Positions 36,879-45,893 of a DNA stretch of 64,000 nucleotides are shown here, in pieces. Position numbers and translations under genes: made by a program. Origin of the DNA: Rhodococcus globerulus NBRC 14531. GTDB taxonomy: Bacteria; Actinomycetota; Actinomycetes; Mycobacteriales; Mycobacteriaceae. Position 1 is the stretch's first letter. Each line of letters starts with the position of its first letter. The stretch is from assembly GCF_001894805.1 (NCBI RefSeq), contig NZ_BCWX01000009.1, positions 1 through 64,000 on the forward strand, read 5' to 3'. Below the pieces are notes generated by a model that searched no databases, was not told the DNA's origin, and saw nothing but the letters and a program-made list of their open reading frames with translations.

Positions 36879-36910
36879 ACATAAATAGTCATCTCAGATG
36901 TGAATTATGT
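36879..36910. promoter_or_regulatory. Palindromic NsrR-type operator
   Basis: An imperfect 32-bp dyad with perfect outer (ACATAA/TTATGT) and inner (CATCT-C-AGATG) arms, 12 bp before the nsrR start codon. Layout and position fit an autoregulatory NsrR box controlling nsrR and hmp. Confidence 0.7.
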
Positions 36911-36921
36911 AGGTTCAGGTC

Positions 36922-37371
36922 ATGCAGCTGACGCAGTTCACCGATCTGGGATTGCGCGTCGTAATGCGGTTGGCCGTACTCGACGCCGATGCCTCCCCCA
37001 GTACCCGGGTAATTGCGGAGCAGCTCAACGTGTCGTATTCCCATGCCACCAAGGTGGTTACGCGGCTCGGCGAGTTGGGCATCGTGATCACCAAGCGCGG
37101 GCGCGGTGGTGGGCTTTCCATCACCGAACTCGGCCGCACCGCCACCATCGGCTGGCTGGCCAGACGCCTCGAAGGCCCGGGTGAAGTCGTCGACTGCGAA
37201 GGCGACAAGCCGTGCCCACTGCGCGGCGGGTGCCTCCTTCGGAGCGCTTTGCGAGAAGCGCAGGAAGCGTTTTTCGTCTCGCTCGACGCGGTCACGATCG
37301 AAGACGTCATCCGGCAGCCGTCCAAAACTGTTCTGCTTCGCCTCACCACTCGGAGCGACGAAGCAAGCTGA
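36922..37371 (+). CDS. nsrR: Rrf2-family NO sensor NsrR
   Basis: A 149-aa Rrf2 regulator: winged HTH with LNVSYSHATKVVTRLGELG and the Rrf2 RGRGGGLSIT wing. Three Cys at residues 92, 98 and 104 (C-x5-C-x5-C) are those that bind the NO-sensitive [4Fe-4S] cluster in NsrR. The downstream gene is flavohaemoglobin, the classic NsrR target, and a palindrome covers the promoter. NO would destroy the cluster and release repression. Confidence 0.9.
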   Translation: MQLTQFTDLGLRVVMRLAVLDADASPSTRVIAEQLNVSYSHATKVVTRLGELGIVITKRGRGGGLSITELGRTATIGWLARRLEGPGEVVDCEGDKPCPLRGGCLLRSALREAQEAFFVSLDAVTIEDVIRQPSKTVLLRLTTRSDEAS

Positions 37372-37403
37372 TCAACGTCAATTTCGACCGAACGGAGCAG
37401 CTC

Positions 37404-38597
37404 ATGCTTTCCCCACAGTCAACCGAGGTCATTCGCGCCACCCTTCCCGTGGTCGGCGCCGCCATCGGCGATATCACAACCCTGTTCTACCGCAAGATGT
37501 TCGACGCACATCCTGAACTCGAACGTGATTTGTTCAATCGCGGCAATCAGAAGCAGGGCGAACAGCAGAAAGCACTTGCGGGCGCCATCGCGGCATTCGC
37601 GACGCTTCAGCTCGAGCCGGACAGCGCCAAGGTCGATCTCATCCTTTCGCGTATCGCTCACAAGCATGCGTCGTTGGGAATCACTCCTGACCAGTACGCA
37701 ATCGTGCACGAACACCTCTTTGCCGCGATCGTCGAAATACTAGGCGATGCAGTCACTCCCGACGTCGCAGCAGCCTGGGACGAAGTCTACTGGCTGATGG
37801 CGGAAACCCTCATCACGATGGAGCGAGGCCTCTACCAGCTCGCCGGCGTCGATGCCGGTGACGTCTGGCGCACGGTCAGGATCAGCGAACGAGTTCTTCA
37901 GTCCGCCGATACCGTGTCACTGACACTCGCCTCACTCGACGGCAGGGTTCTCCCCACCTTCGCTCCCGGACAGTACCTTTCGGTCGGCGTGGTGCTTCCA
38001 GACGGCGCTCGCCAGATTCGTCAATACAGCCTCTGCTCCGTGCCGAGCAGCGCGGACTGGCGGATCAGTGTGAAGCGAATCTCGGGAACTCCCGGCGGCG
38101 AGGTGTCGAACTTCCTCTACAACAACGCGTTCGAAGGTTCCGAGCTGTCGGTAACCACACCGTTCGGCGATCTGATGATGCCCGACGACGACTCACCATT
38201 GCTCCTCGCGTCGGCCGGAATCGGTTGCACACCGATGATCGGGATGCTCAATCATCTCGTGGACACCGGCGCCGAGCGTTCGGTCTCAGTCATTCATGCT
38301 GACCGATCGATTGCGGACCATGCTCACCGCGCAGAACTCAGCACACTCGTCGAGAAGATTCCCGCCGCAACCCTGCATCGTTGGTACGAGGATCTCGGCA
38401 CGCACGTGGCGTTCGGATCTGTTCACGAAGGACGGGCGGATTTGCAAGACATTGCAGTGGAGCCCGATACCCAAGCCTTCCTCTGCGGGCCGATGCCGTT
38501 CATGTTGGCGATGCGCGCATCGTTGCTCGAACGGGACGTCCCGCCGCAGAATATCCACTACGAGGTATTCGGACCGGACAGCTGGGCCAATACCTGA
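37404..38597 (+). CDS. hmp: Flavohaemoglobin, NO dioxygenase
   Basis: A 397-aa Hmp. The globin domain (residues 1-135) has the B10 Tyr (LFYRKMF) and proximal His (RIAHKHASLG). The FAD domain has RQYSLCS, and the NAD domain has GIGCTPMIGML and FLCGPMPFM. It oxidises NO to nitrate with O2 and NAD(P)H in the cytosol. ATG 37404 has GGAGCAG upstream; 32 bp separate it from nsrR, so both are read from the palindrome-controlled promoter. Confidence 0.93.
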   Translation: MLSPQSTEVIRATLPVVGAAIGDITTLFYRKMFDAHPELERDLFNRGNQKQGEQQKALAGAIAAFATLQLEPDSAKVDLILSRIAHKHASLGITPDQYAIVHEHLFAAIVEILGDAVTPDVAAAWDEVYWLMAETLITMERGLYQLAGVDAGDVWRTVRISERVLQSADTVSLTLASLDGRVLPTFAPGQYLSVGVVLPDGARQIRQYSLCSVPSSADWRISVKRISGTPGGEVSNFLYNNAFEGSELSVTTPFGDLMMPDDDSPLLLASAGIGCTPMIGMLNHLVDTGAERSVSVIHADRSIADHAHRAELSTLVEKIPAATLHRWYEDLGTHVAFGSVHEGRADLQDIAVEPDTQAFLCGPMPFMLAMRASLLERDVPPQNIHYEVFGPDSWANT

Positions 38598-38608
38598 GCG
38601 GAGCCGCC

Positions 38609-38806
38609 ATGACGGAAGACCCACCAGTGGAAACTCTTTCGCGGTGGTCGGATTCGGGAGCGACGTGGCGGGTTCTACGGCGCACCTCCACATCGATCAC
38701 GGTCTCACTACGGCGCTGCGACGGGGGCGAGGAAGTTGAGCGTCTGACGTCATCCGATCCCGACCTCCTGGAGTGGATCGGTGACCGTGTGAGCAGCGAG
38801 GACTGA
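38609..38806 (+). CDS. Small conserved protein after hmp
   Basis: A 65-aa protein (ETLSRWSDSGATWRVL, then VSLRRCDGGEEVERL, then DLLEWIGDR). This type is recurrent in actinobacteria and has no known function. It starts 11 bp after hmp with GGAG upstream and is followed at once by a strong terminator, so it is the last gene of the NO operon. Confidence 0.75.
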   Translation: MTEDPPVETLSRWSDSGATWRVLRRTSTSITVSLRRCDGGEEVERLTSSDPDLLEWIGDRVSSED

Positions 38807-38810
38807 CTTA

Positions 38811-38841
38811 CCCAACGCACCGCTACCTGCGGTGCGTTGGG
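38811..38841. terminator. Bidirectional terminator hairpin
   Basis: Perfect 12-bp stem CCCAACGCACCG with a 7-nt loop, exactly between the ends of convergent genes (38806 and 38846). Confidence 0.85.
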
Positions 38842-38845
38842 CAAG

Positions 38846-39259
38846 TTATCCGTGGAATCGTTGTGCGATCAGCTCTCGGGGTAGTTGCTCTGGGCCCGGA
38901 TAGGCGACGATGACACGTATACCGTCGGGATCGCAGCCGTCGACGAAGGTCACTCCACCGACTACCTGGGTGAAGGTGGAGGCATCATATGCGCGTAGAC
39001 GCTCACTGATCCGCGTAAGTTCCTCTTCTGTATCGGCGGACCACATCACGTAGTGGACGCCGATGTTGCTCATGTTTCGCCGGGATGCGCCCTTTTGCAC
39101 ATACATGTAGATCTGAAAATCATCCGGCGTCAGAAGGAGCGCCGCCTCGCGTTCACTCAAGGCGACACGGCAGGAAAACACGTCGCAGTAGTAACTCACC
39201 GACCGATCCAAGTTGGCTACTTGCATCACCGACGAGGCAACTTTGGCGGCAGCACACAT
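38846..39259 (-). CDS. VOC-superfamily (glyoxalase-like) protein
   Basis: A 137-aa single VOC module: VMQVANLDRSVSYYCDVFSC at the start and DGCDPDGIRVIVAYPG at the end, with IGVHYVMWSADTEEE in the middle. The usual metal ligands are only partly present, so it may be a binding protein instead of an enzyme. It stands alone with a strong shared terminator. Confidence 0.8.
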   Translation of the reverse strand: MCAAAKVASSVMQVANLDRSVSYYCDVFSCRVALSEREAALLLTPDDFQIYMYVQKGASRRNMSNIGVHYVMWSADTEEELTRISERLRAYDASTFTQVVGGVTFVDGCDPDGIRVIVAYPGPEQLPRELIAQRFHG

Positions 39260-39476
39260 TTTTCTCTCCTACTCCCGAACAAGCCAGAGGTCTTCACAGT
39301 ACCGTCGCACTCGGTGCATTGGCTTTTTCTGTGACTCAAAGTCCGCATGCACCAGAATTCGCCGCTGACGTCGATGATCGTTCGCCAACTCCCGCTCCGA
39401 GGTGCAGCGTTTCCTCACCGGGCTCCAATAGGGCGTCTAATCCAACCTGCCGGATCAAACTCCGATAAGTAGACGG

Positions 39477-39740
39477 TTACCTTCGATTCGGTCCATTGGT
39501 TCGGGCATCGAGGTAGTGCGCCCAGTCGCGGCGAGCGTAGTCGGCCCACCGACTGACGGCGTGGATATGCAACCCGAGCAGGTCGGCGACCACCGGCGCA
39601 GGTAGATCTTCGGCGAGAATACGAAGGGCGGAGTTGCGGCTGATCCTGACCGGGATATCGAGGGCGGTCATCGCGACCCCCACCGGGCGGGCGTGGCGAG
39701 CCGTCCCGGGAACGGTGCGGCTGGGAAACAAGAACGGTGA
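39477..39740 (-). pseudogene. 3' remnant of a site-specific integrase
   Basis: The frame reads LFPSRTVPGTARHA, then ISRNSALRILAEDLPAPVVA and LLGLHIHAVSRWADYARRDW before the stop. This is the C-terminal part found in mycolata phage-integrase-type recombinases. The catalytic domain upstream is missing. The small ORF with ATG at 39671 is part of it. Confidence 0.6.
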
Positions 39741-39901
39741 ACCTGACTTTGTAGCCAGAGGATGGGTGATGGCAGTTGCTACCAGTTCGACTGGCGGATG
39801 TGCATTATGCGAAACATGCGGTATTCCCGAGTATGAGGCTCTTACGATCGGATCGCGCCGCCTCAACCGGAGTCGCGGTGCATGCAGACGGGAGGGCCCC
39901 G

Positions 39902-40447
39902 GTGGCTGAAACATTCATCCGATACCTGGTCGACGACCTCGACGGCGGTCTGATTGCCGACGACGCCCAAAGGGTGGAGTTCTCCTTCCGCGGAATCGAC
40001 TACCGGATCGACTTGCGACAATCGAATGCCGACACATTCGAATCCGTCATCGCCCCGTTCATCGACGCTGCCAACGCAGCGACGAACGGCCAGAAGGGCC
40101 CGCAACCTGCCCGCCGCCCCCAATGCACCCAATGCACCCATCCACCCGAGGATTTTTCCCGTTGTGACATCGGCTTGTGGCGCACCCGATTCGAGGCGAT
40201 GGCAGACCCGACCAGACTGCGAATCCTGCACTGTCTGAGTACCGGCCCCATGCGTGTCACCGACCTCGCTCACGCCACCGGGATGACCGTCACCGCGATC
40301 TCCCACGCGGTCCGCAAACTCCGCGACCGCAAGATCGTGTCGCGAACAAAGAGCGGGCGGAACATGCACTACCAACTCGACGACAACTCGGTGCGCACCC
40401 TCCTACATAGGCAACGAGCCTGCGCCATGGACGATTCTGCGTTCTGA
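39902..40447 (+). CDS. Lsr2-like N-terminus fused to an ArsR-type HTH
   Basis: A 181-aa protein with GTG start at 39902 and GGGAGG 6 bases upstream. Residues 1-60 match the Lsr2 dimerisation domain (YLVDDLDGG, RVEFSFRGIDYRIDLRQSNA). The DNA-binding RGR domain of Lsr2 is absent. A Cys/His cluster (CTQCTHPPEDFSRC, about residues 79-92) follows, then an ArsR winged helix (RFEAMADPTRLRILHCLSTG, AISHAVRKLRDRKIV). The cluster could bind a metal or other effector. It is probably a transcriptional regulator with oligomerising ability. Confidence 0.82.
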   Translation: MAETFIRYLVDDLDGGLIADDAQRVEFSFRGIDYRIDLRQSNADTFESVIAPFIDAANAATNGQKGPQPARRPQCTQCTHPPEDFSRCDIGLWRTRFEAMADPTRLRILHCLSTGPMRVTDLAHATGMTVTAISHAVRKLRDRKIVSRTKSGRNMHYQLDDNSVRTLLHRQRACAMDDSAF

Positions 40448-40500
40448 CCTATCCGGGTAGAACTATCGGCGATCGACCCATTGATGTGCCGATCCGCTGT

Positions 40501-41055
40501 TCACGAGGCGGGATTACCGGGCACCCATCCACTGAACTGGGCATCAGGCGGGATCATCAGCAGTGGCCGGTGGCTGTGATGAATCAGATGCGCCGACACC
40601 GATTCACCGGATATCCGTTCGAACATCGACGTGAACCCGCGGTGTGGTGTGCCGATGATGATCATCAGTGCATTGTGGTGTTCGGCCATCGAGGACAACA
40701 GGTGCATCGGATCGTCCTGGCTGCAGTCGTAAGACCAGTTCCCCGTAAACGGTGCAAGTATGCCGCACACGTCGAGACGTTCGGATTCGAGACCTGCAGC
40801 GAAATCGTTCTCGTAGTCCGGAGAATCGGGAGCGACAGGAAAATCGTTCGGGTCGACACTGTGCCCGACGTGCAGGGCAGCATTGACGTGCTGTGCGAAC
40901 TCCACGGCGAACTTCAGCGCCGAGTGCGATTCCGCATTGCGGTCGAATCCGACCACCAGATGGCAGTTCGGCGGGTCTGCTCGAGGTCCGTCGACATGCA
41001 GTGGTGGCAGCGATCGAAGGTTGCCGGCGAAGGCACTTCGGTGGTCTTTGCTCAT
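40501..41055 (-). CDS. Universal stress protein
   Basis: A 184-aa single UspA domain: VVGFDRNAESHSALKFAVEF at the start and the nucleotide-binding GxxxxG...G(S/T) region IIGTPHRGFTSMFERISGES. An extra 30 residues precede the domain. USPs are commonly induced by low oxygen or NO in mycobacteria; the neighbours here fit that. Confidence 0.85.
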   Translation of the reverse strand: MSKDHRSAFAGNLRSLPPLHVDGPRADPPNCHLVVGFDRNAESHSALKFAVEFAQHVNAALHVGHSVDPNDFPVAPDSPDYENDFAAGLESERLDVCGILAPFTGNWSYDCSQDDPMHLLSSMAEHHNALMIIIGTPHRGFTSMFERISGESVSAHLIHHSHRPLLMIPPDAQFSGWVPGNPAS

Positions 41056-41162
41056 CGTGTTCTCCTCACAGGCCCGCCAACGCCCTCACAGGCCCGCCAA
41101 CGCGAGGCCGGCGGCACCGGCCGTCGCCGCCAACTCGGAGCTGCAAGACGACATCTGCCGAC

Positions 41163-41444
41163 TCACCAACGAACATCAAACTGCAGAACACAGAACACAC
41201 TACGCATCACCGAAGCGATCTCACCGCTACTCGCACCGGCCCGAGGCGGATGATCCGCAAACACAGCGCTTTGCGCTTTGCGCTTTGCGAAGGACGGAAC
41301 GCCCTTGTCGAGGGCGACGATCTCGGGGAATAAATCGCTGACCTGATTGCCGTTGCGCGACCACAATGCCCAGCGCTCACCGGTCGGGGGATGTCCCAGT
41401 GTAGCGAGGATCGGCGGCACTGGCTTTCCAGCCGCAGGGCTCAT
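41163..41444 (-). pseudogene. ATP-dependent DNA ligase remnant
   Basis: It reads PPILATLGHPPTGERWAL, then jumps to WSRNGNQVSDLFPEI and VALDKGVPSF, as in LigD/Lig N-terminal regions. The intervening KxDG active-site segment is missing and the body of the enzyme is absent. A 7-bp GCGCTTT unit is repeated three times nearby (about 41270-41290). Confidence 0.6.
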
Positions 41445-41717
41445 ATGTCGAGTCTGCGCAGGGTTGAGCTAGTTCCGCGTGGTTTTTCGCGGTCGGACGA
41501 CCGGCCCCGGCGAAGGGACCATCAAGAAGATAACGGGCGGGCTGTCAACCCCGTAGAGCGAAGCGTGGGTTGACTGGTCGGGCCCCCGGCATGGTGAGCT
41601 GAGGCGACTCGTACGACGACCTTCCCGACACCGGTGGCCGCGTAGCGGCAACGCGCCGTAGGCGCCCGTACGAGAAGTTCAGGCCAGGTGTTGCGTACTG
41701 CTCGATAGTTTCGTGCG

Positions 41718-42023
41718 CTACGCAGTACTGTGCCGGACGAGAAGATCGGCCGCAGCGTCCTCGTCGGAGAAGATGCGCTCCACGAGTCGCGCGGCGGGCG
41801 CAATGACTGCCTGTTCAATCTTGCGGACGGAAGACACTGTCCAGCCCGTGAGTCCTTCTGGTCCTGCCGTGGGCGGGCCGAAGAGTTCTTCGAGGACCTC
41901 TGGTTTGTAGCCAAGGCCCATGAGCTGTTCGGCGGTGAACCAGTCGTCTTGCGGGATCGGCTCGACCACGAGCGGCCCGCTACCAGCGGCGATCTCATCG
42001 GGGGTGGCTTCACGAAGGGCCAT
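41718..42023 (-). CDS. Conserved 101-aa protein linked to topoisomerase, copy B
   Basis: Differs from copy A (22817-23122) at only a few positions (for example Phe for Tyr in DDWFTAEQLMG). Same spacing after the topoisomerase gene. Confidence 0.7.
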   Translation of the reverse strand: MALREATPDEIAAGSGPLVVEPIPQDDWFTAEQLMGLGYKPEVLEELFGPPTAGPEGLTGWTVSSVRKIEQAVIAPAARLVERIFSDEDAAADLLVRHSTA

Positions 42024-42071
42024 TAATTCGGTTCTCCTCTGTTGTAGTTGCGGTCTTGCGGCTGGCTGCCA

Positions 42072-44456
42072 CTACTTGCCGACCTTGCGCTTCGCCCCGG
42101 TGGGAGCCTTTCGGCCGTCGAACTTCAACGTGAAACCGAACACCTTCTGGCCGTTGAAAGTCTTTGCGGCCAGCGCACCTTTTGCCGTGTAGGGTCTGCC
42201 GGTCTTGCCCTTGGCCTCGAATTCGATGGTCTCCCCGGCCAGTAGCTTTGCCAGTTCCTGCTCGGTGAAGTCCTTGCCCGACCAGTGCTCGTTGGCACCC
42301 CAGCCGCGGCCCTTGAACGCGACTTTCTTTCCCTTCCACAGACCTTCGACCAAATCCGTTCTCGGTGCTCGTTCCTCGAACTGGGGCTTGAAGCCCACGA
42401 ACGGGTACGTCTTCCCGTTCTTCTCCATCACCCCGGCTTCGAGCTTGCCTGTGGCTGTATACGGCTTGCCGGTCTTGGTGCTGGTCGCCGTGATCTCGAT
42501 GACGCCGCCAGACACCAACGCGGCTACCTCGGCGTCGGTGAACCGGTGCCCGCCGAACCCCCGCTTCGCGGTGGTGACCACGGTGTCGCCGTGGGTGAAA
42601 TGCAGCGCCGGCGGCAAGGTGATGTTCTCGACCGGCTCACGGATCACGCCTGCCTTGGCCATTCGACCCTTGAGTTCGGCCGGCAACCTGCTCGCGTTGA
42701 CCTTCATCTTCTCGAGGTCGTGGCGCACCAGGGGTGCCACCAGCGCCAGGAAGTCAGGAGCCGCTGCTGTGCCCGCCTCGACCTGTGCCATCTGCTCGAA
42801 AACCTTCTCGGTGATCGTCAGATCGCCGATGTGCGTGCCCGGCAGAATCCGGTGGTTGAGTTCGCCGACCGCACTGAGCGTGATCCTGCCGCGCTGCTCG
42901 CGCATCAACGCCTTGCCGGTGGCGTTGTTGGTGACCTCGGCATACGTGCTCGTCCGGGTGGCACCGGTACCCACGCTGCGTTCTTCCAGCTGCTTCATCA
43001 GCCACCCCATCGTCGGGTGCGGTGGCCGCGTCGGAAACCCCTCGTGGACGAACGGCTTGGCGACGGTCCCGAGCGCAGTCGCACCCGATGCTGCCTCGTC
43101 CGGCTCGTCCTCGTCGTCCTCGACGACGAGGACGCCTTTCCAGCCGAGCACCGCCGGGACGTTGAGCGAACCGACGAAGCTCGGGTACTTCTCGACATGC
43201 CCGCGATGCTGATCGTACTCGTAGTCCGGGGCGAGCATCGTCAGGTAGTTCTTCGCCAACAGTTCGTAGATTTCCTTACCCAGTTCGCCGAATTTCTGTT
43301 CCACCGCAGCCAAACTCGGCGGCACGTTCGGGCCGGGACGGTTGGCACCGTGGGCGCCGCCGGACTTGATGTGACTCTTGCGTGGGCCGCGGTGGGTGAG
43401 CGCGGCCGGATCCACTCCGACGACGCCGGCGATCTTGTCGACCAGCGAGAGCAGCTCATTGAACTGCTCGACCGAGATGAACTTGTCCTCGGTACGTGGG
43501 TAGGACACCACCTGCGTCTCGTACATCCTCTGATACGTCTCGAGGACCTTCTTGGCTTCGAAGCCCTTCTTCGACAGCAGCGACGAGAGAGCTGCCAGGT
43601 CCATCAACTTCGGTGGCCCGGTCTTCTTGCGGGTGGTCCCGTCATGGACCACCGGTGAGGACTCAAGTCCGCCGGGGACGGCAATCTTGCTCTCGAACCG
43701 GTCGATGTCGGGGTCGGTGTAAGTGACCTTGTTCTCGTCACGAAAACGATTCTCGTAGAACGCTTTCTTGACATAGTTTTTGTGGGCGTCGAGGCCGTCA
43801 CCGACGATCACGACCATCGCCGACTTGAGTCGCCCGTTACGCACTACGGTGTTTGAGCCGGACACTTTCGTCGCCGCCCGTGTGAACTGCATCGAGAGCA
43901 TGTCCCACTTCGATCGGAAGTCGGCCTTGCGGTAGTCACCTTCGGACTCGATCGAGGTCACCGCGCGGCGATTCGTGAACGCCTTGCGCAGCGACGCCGG
44001 GGTTTCGTCGAGAAACTCCATCCGCTCGAGCTTCTTGCCCTCCAGACCCAGGTATTCCACGATTTCCCACCCCAGCAGCGAACCTTCGCCGGTCGGATCG
44101 AGATCGGCGGCGTTGCATACGGTCTCGCACGTCGACAAGGTCTCTTTGAGTGCGTCGAGCAGACTCTTCGCATCGGGGTCGGTGACCAGCTTCCCGCCAG
44201 AGACCTTGCGTCTGACCTCGCGCTCCCAGCGGAAGTCGCCGGCCGCCCACGGCAGGTGTTGCAGATCCCAGCTCTTGTACTGCTCGGACAGGGACGCGGG
44301 CACCATCACTGCGGGGTCCTTCAATTCCAACAGATGGCCACGAGCATTCACGATGACGTAGTCCGTGCCGTCGAACGTGCCGCTCATACCACCCAACGCA
44401 GCCGCGAAATTGCGGGCGGCCGAGGGCTTCTCGGTGAGGATTCCGACTCTACCCAT
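42072..44456 (-). CDS. Type IA DNA topoisomerase, copy B
   Basis: A 794-aa paralogue of copy A with the same Toprim motifs (LTEKPSAARNF, AADLDPTGEG), catalytic Tyr (VVSYPRTEDKFIS) and C-terminal repeats (GRPYTAKGAL). Substitutions are scattered and mostly conservative, and no frame damage is seen, so both copies may work. GAAGGAG precedes the ATG. It opens its own transcription unit here, while in copy A it is the third or fourth gene of an operon. Confidence 0.88.
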   Translation of the reverse strand: MGRVGILTEKPSAARNFAAALGGMSGTFDGTDYVIVNARGHLLELKDPAVMVPASLSEQYKSWDLQHLPWAAGDFRWEREVRRKVSGGKLVTDPDAKSLLDALKETLSTCETVCNAADLDPTGEGSLLGWEIVEYLGLEGKKLERMEFLDETPASLRKAFTNRRAVTSIESEGDYRKADFRSKWDMLSMQFTRAATKVSGSNTVVRNGRLKSAMVVIVGDGLDAHKNYVKKAFYENRFRDENKVTYTDPDIDRFESKIAVPGGLESSPVVHDGTTRKKTGPPKLMDLAALSSLLSKKGFEAKKVLETYQRMYETQVVSYPRTEDKFISVEQFNELLSLVDKIAGVVGVDPAALTHRGPRKSHIKSGGAHGANRPGPNVPPSLAAVEQKFGELGKEIYELLAKNYLTMLAPDYEYDQHRGHVEKYPSFVGSLNVPAVLGWKGVLVVEDDEDEPDEAASGATALGTVAKPFVHEGFPTRPPHPTMGWLMKQLEERSVGTGATRTSTYAEVTNNATGKALMREQRGRITLSAVGELNHRILPGTHIGDLTITEKVFEQMAQVEAGTAAAPDFLALVAPLVRHDLEKMKVNASRLPAELKGRMAKAGVIREPVENITLPPALHFTHGDTVVTTAKRGFGGHRFTDAEVAALVSGGVIEITATSTKTGKPYTATGKLEAGVMEKNGKTYPFVGFKPQFEERAPRTDLVEGLWKGKKVAFKGRGWGANEHWSGKDFTEQELAKLLAGETIEFEAKGKTGRPYTAKGALAAKTFNGQKVFGFTLKFDGRKAPTGAKRKVGK

Positions 44457-44980
44457 ACTGATTCTCCTTCATCGAGGATTGACCATTGCCCTACCGGGTC
44501 CCTCCTATATCGAGGCCTGGAATGTCGACTCGATCCGAATCTACTCGAGCCATCGAGAGCCGATATACCGCTTCGGATTTCAGCTGTTGGTGCCGACGCT
44601 GCCGTCCCCTAGGCCGTCGAGCGTCTTCGCCAAGGCGTGGACGGTCGCGGCGTCGCTCATGTCGGCGCCTCGGGCGCATCCGAGGGTGGCACCGGTCCGC
44701 TTCTCTGCCATCACGGAGTGCGCGGTAGGCGTCAAGCAACTCCACTTGCGCGTCGTAGGTCAGCATCCTGGCCAGCGGCCGGTTTCGCTGCGTCGACGCG
44801 GGTGCTCGGCGGCCGAGGCGAAACGTTCGAGTCCACTGCCAGAGTCGGGCGATGCGCGTGTGTAGGAAGGGCATGGGTCACATCCATTTCACTGATCCTG
44901 GGCGGGTACGAGTGCGTTCGGTATTTCCTGACATTCGGAAAATCCTCTCTTCCGGTCCAGCTCGAAGTCCTGGCATGGGT
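44457..44980. other. Decayed DNA, partly repeated at 53.3 kb
   Basis: Segment 44555-44720 resembles 53300-53430 on the same strand, including a run encoding KRTGATLGCARGADMSDAAT on the minus strand. Both are fragments of an unidentified gene. No intact gene is called here. Confidence 0.55.
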
Positions 44981-45262
44981 CTAGGTGCGGTAGGCGTCGA
45001 CGCGGTGAGAGATGGCGGTGACCTGCACTCGGCGCGTGTCCTCGTCGATGAGGTACAGCACCCGGTATGTACCGCGCCGCGCGGAGTAGGCCGGCGCAAG
45101 CGGCGCAGAGAGCTTCTTGCCGACACGATGTGGGTTCTCGAGCAGCACTCCGGTGATGAACTCGTAGACCGCGGCCGCAACCTTCTCGGGCAGATTCTGT
45201 TTCAGTGCGCGGGCCGCCGACCTGGCGATGGTGAGGGTGTACGGCTGATCAGGCGCGCTCAC
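44981..45262 (-). CDS. relE: RelE/ParE-family toxin
   Basis: A 93-aa toxin: YTLTIARSAARALKQNLPEK, NPHRVGKKLSAPLAPAYSAR and RGTYRVLYLIDEDTRRV are the RelE core; the C-terminal HRVDAYRT is typical. It should cleave mRNA at the ribosome when free. Start overlaps the antitoxin stop by 4 bp. Confidence 0.9.
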   Translation of the reverse strand: MSAPDQPYTLTIARSAARALKQNLPEKVAAAVYEFITGVLLENPHRVGKKLSAPLAPAYSARRGTYRVLYLIDEDTRRVQVTAISHRVDAYRT

Positions 45263-45543
45263 TCGTCGTCGGTCTTCGCGACAGCGAAGAACTCGGCGAG
45301 CGAACCGGCATCGAAGACGTCGTCGGCCCGGACCTCGGCCATGCCGGTGATGTGGTCAGCGAGCAACGACTCGTCAGCGAGGACAGCAATGGTCTCACGC
45401 AGGGCGTCGTAGTCGTCGGCGCCGAGGAGCACGGCGGCACGGTGCCCGTTGCGAGTGATCTCGAAGCGCTCATGGGTGCGCTCGGCCTCGTCGACGAGAC
45501 GAGAGAGCTGCGCCCGTGCATCTGCCACCGGAAGAGTCGTCAT
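45259..45543 (-). CDS. relB: Phd/YefM-family antitoxin
   Basis: A 94-aa antitoxin: TTLPVADARAQLSRLVDEAE, then EITRNGHRAAVLLGADDYDA. It neutralises the toxin and represses the operon. ATG 45543 is used instead of the in-frame GTG/ATG further up. Such modules stabilise plasmids and islands. Confidence 0.9.
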   Translation of the reverse strand: MTTLPVADARAQLSRLVDEAERTHERFEITRNGHRAAVLLGADDYDALRETIAVLADESLLADHITGMAEVRADDVFDAGSLAEFFAVAKTDDE

Positions 45544-45893
45544 GTACACAATTCTAGCTAAAATTTGGGATGGATCCCAGTCCGGCACTCTGGCTCGGCA
45601 GCCGGGCTGGTCAATCGATCGCGGCGGTATGGGTTCCCCTCGGCGCGTCGAGCTCTCGGAGCGCCCTGTCCCTGTCCGGAGATGTTCCTGCGCAGGCCCG
45701 GAGTTTCGAGGCGGGGTGGGAGGAAGCGCTCAAAAAAATTACTGATGCGGAGTGCGACATCAGAGACGAGATCGACAAATCGACCGTCCGGTTACCTGGC
45801 TGCCGACTACGTAATGCCTGTCCGTAGTCTGGCCAATAATTGGATGAGTATCAGCGGGTACTGATTGTCTGTGAGAGATGGAAACGGTGGCTT
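45544..45893. other. Intergenic, no supported gene
   Basis: Promoter region of the antitoxin on one side and of alkB on the other. Short open frames at 45565-45827 show no known protein pattern. Confidence 0.5.

Larger units (their letters stand above)
41495..44456 (-). repeat. Direct repeat, copy B (topoisomerase module)
   Basis: Second copy of the about 2.96-kb module at 22592-25553, same orientation, 18.9 kb away. Homology begins at CGGACGACCGG and ends at the topoisomerase start codon; the coupled hypothetical genes beside copy A are absent. Confidence 0.92.

Noticed and set aside
42285..43658. 457-codon plus-strand ORF (and its twin at 23019-24359)
   Set aside because: Both lie opposite the topoisomerase genes and persist only because the two copies are similar; the composition is rich in Arg/Leu/His as in shadows.
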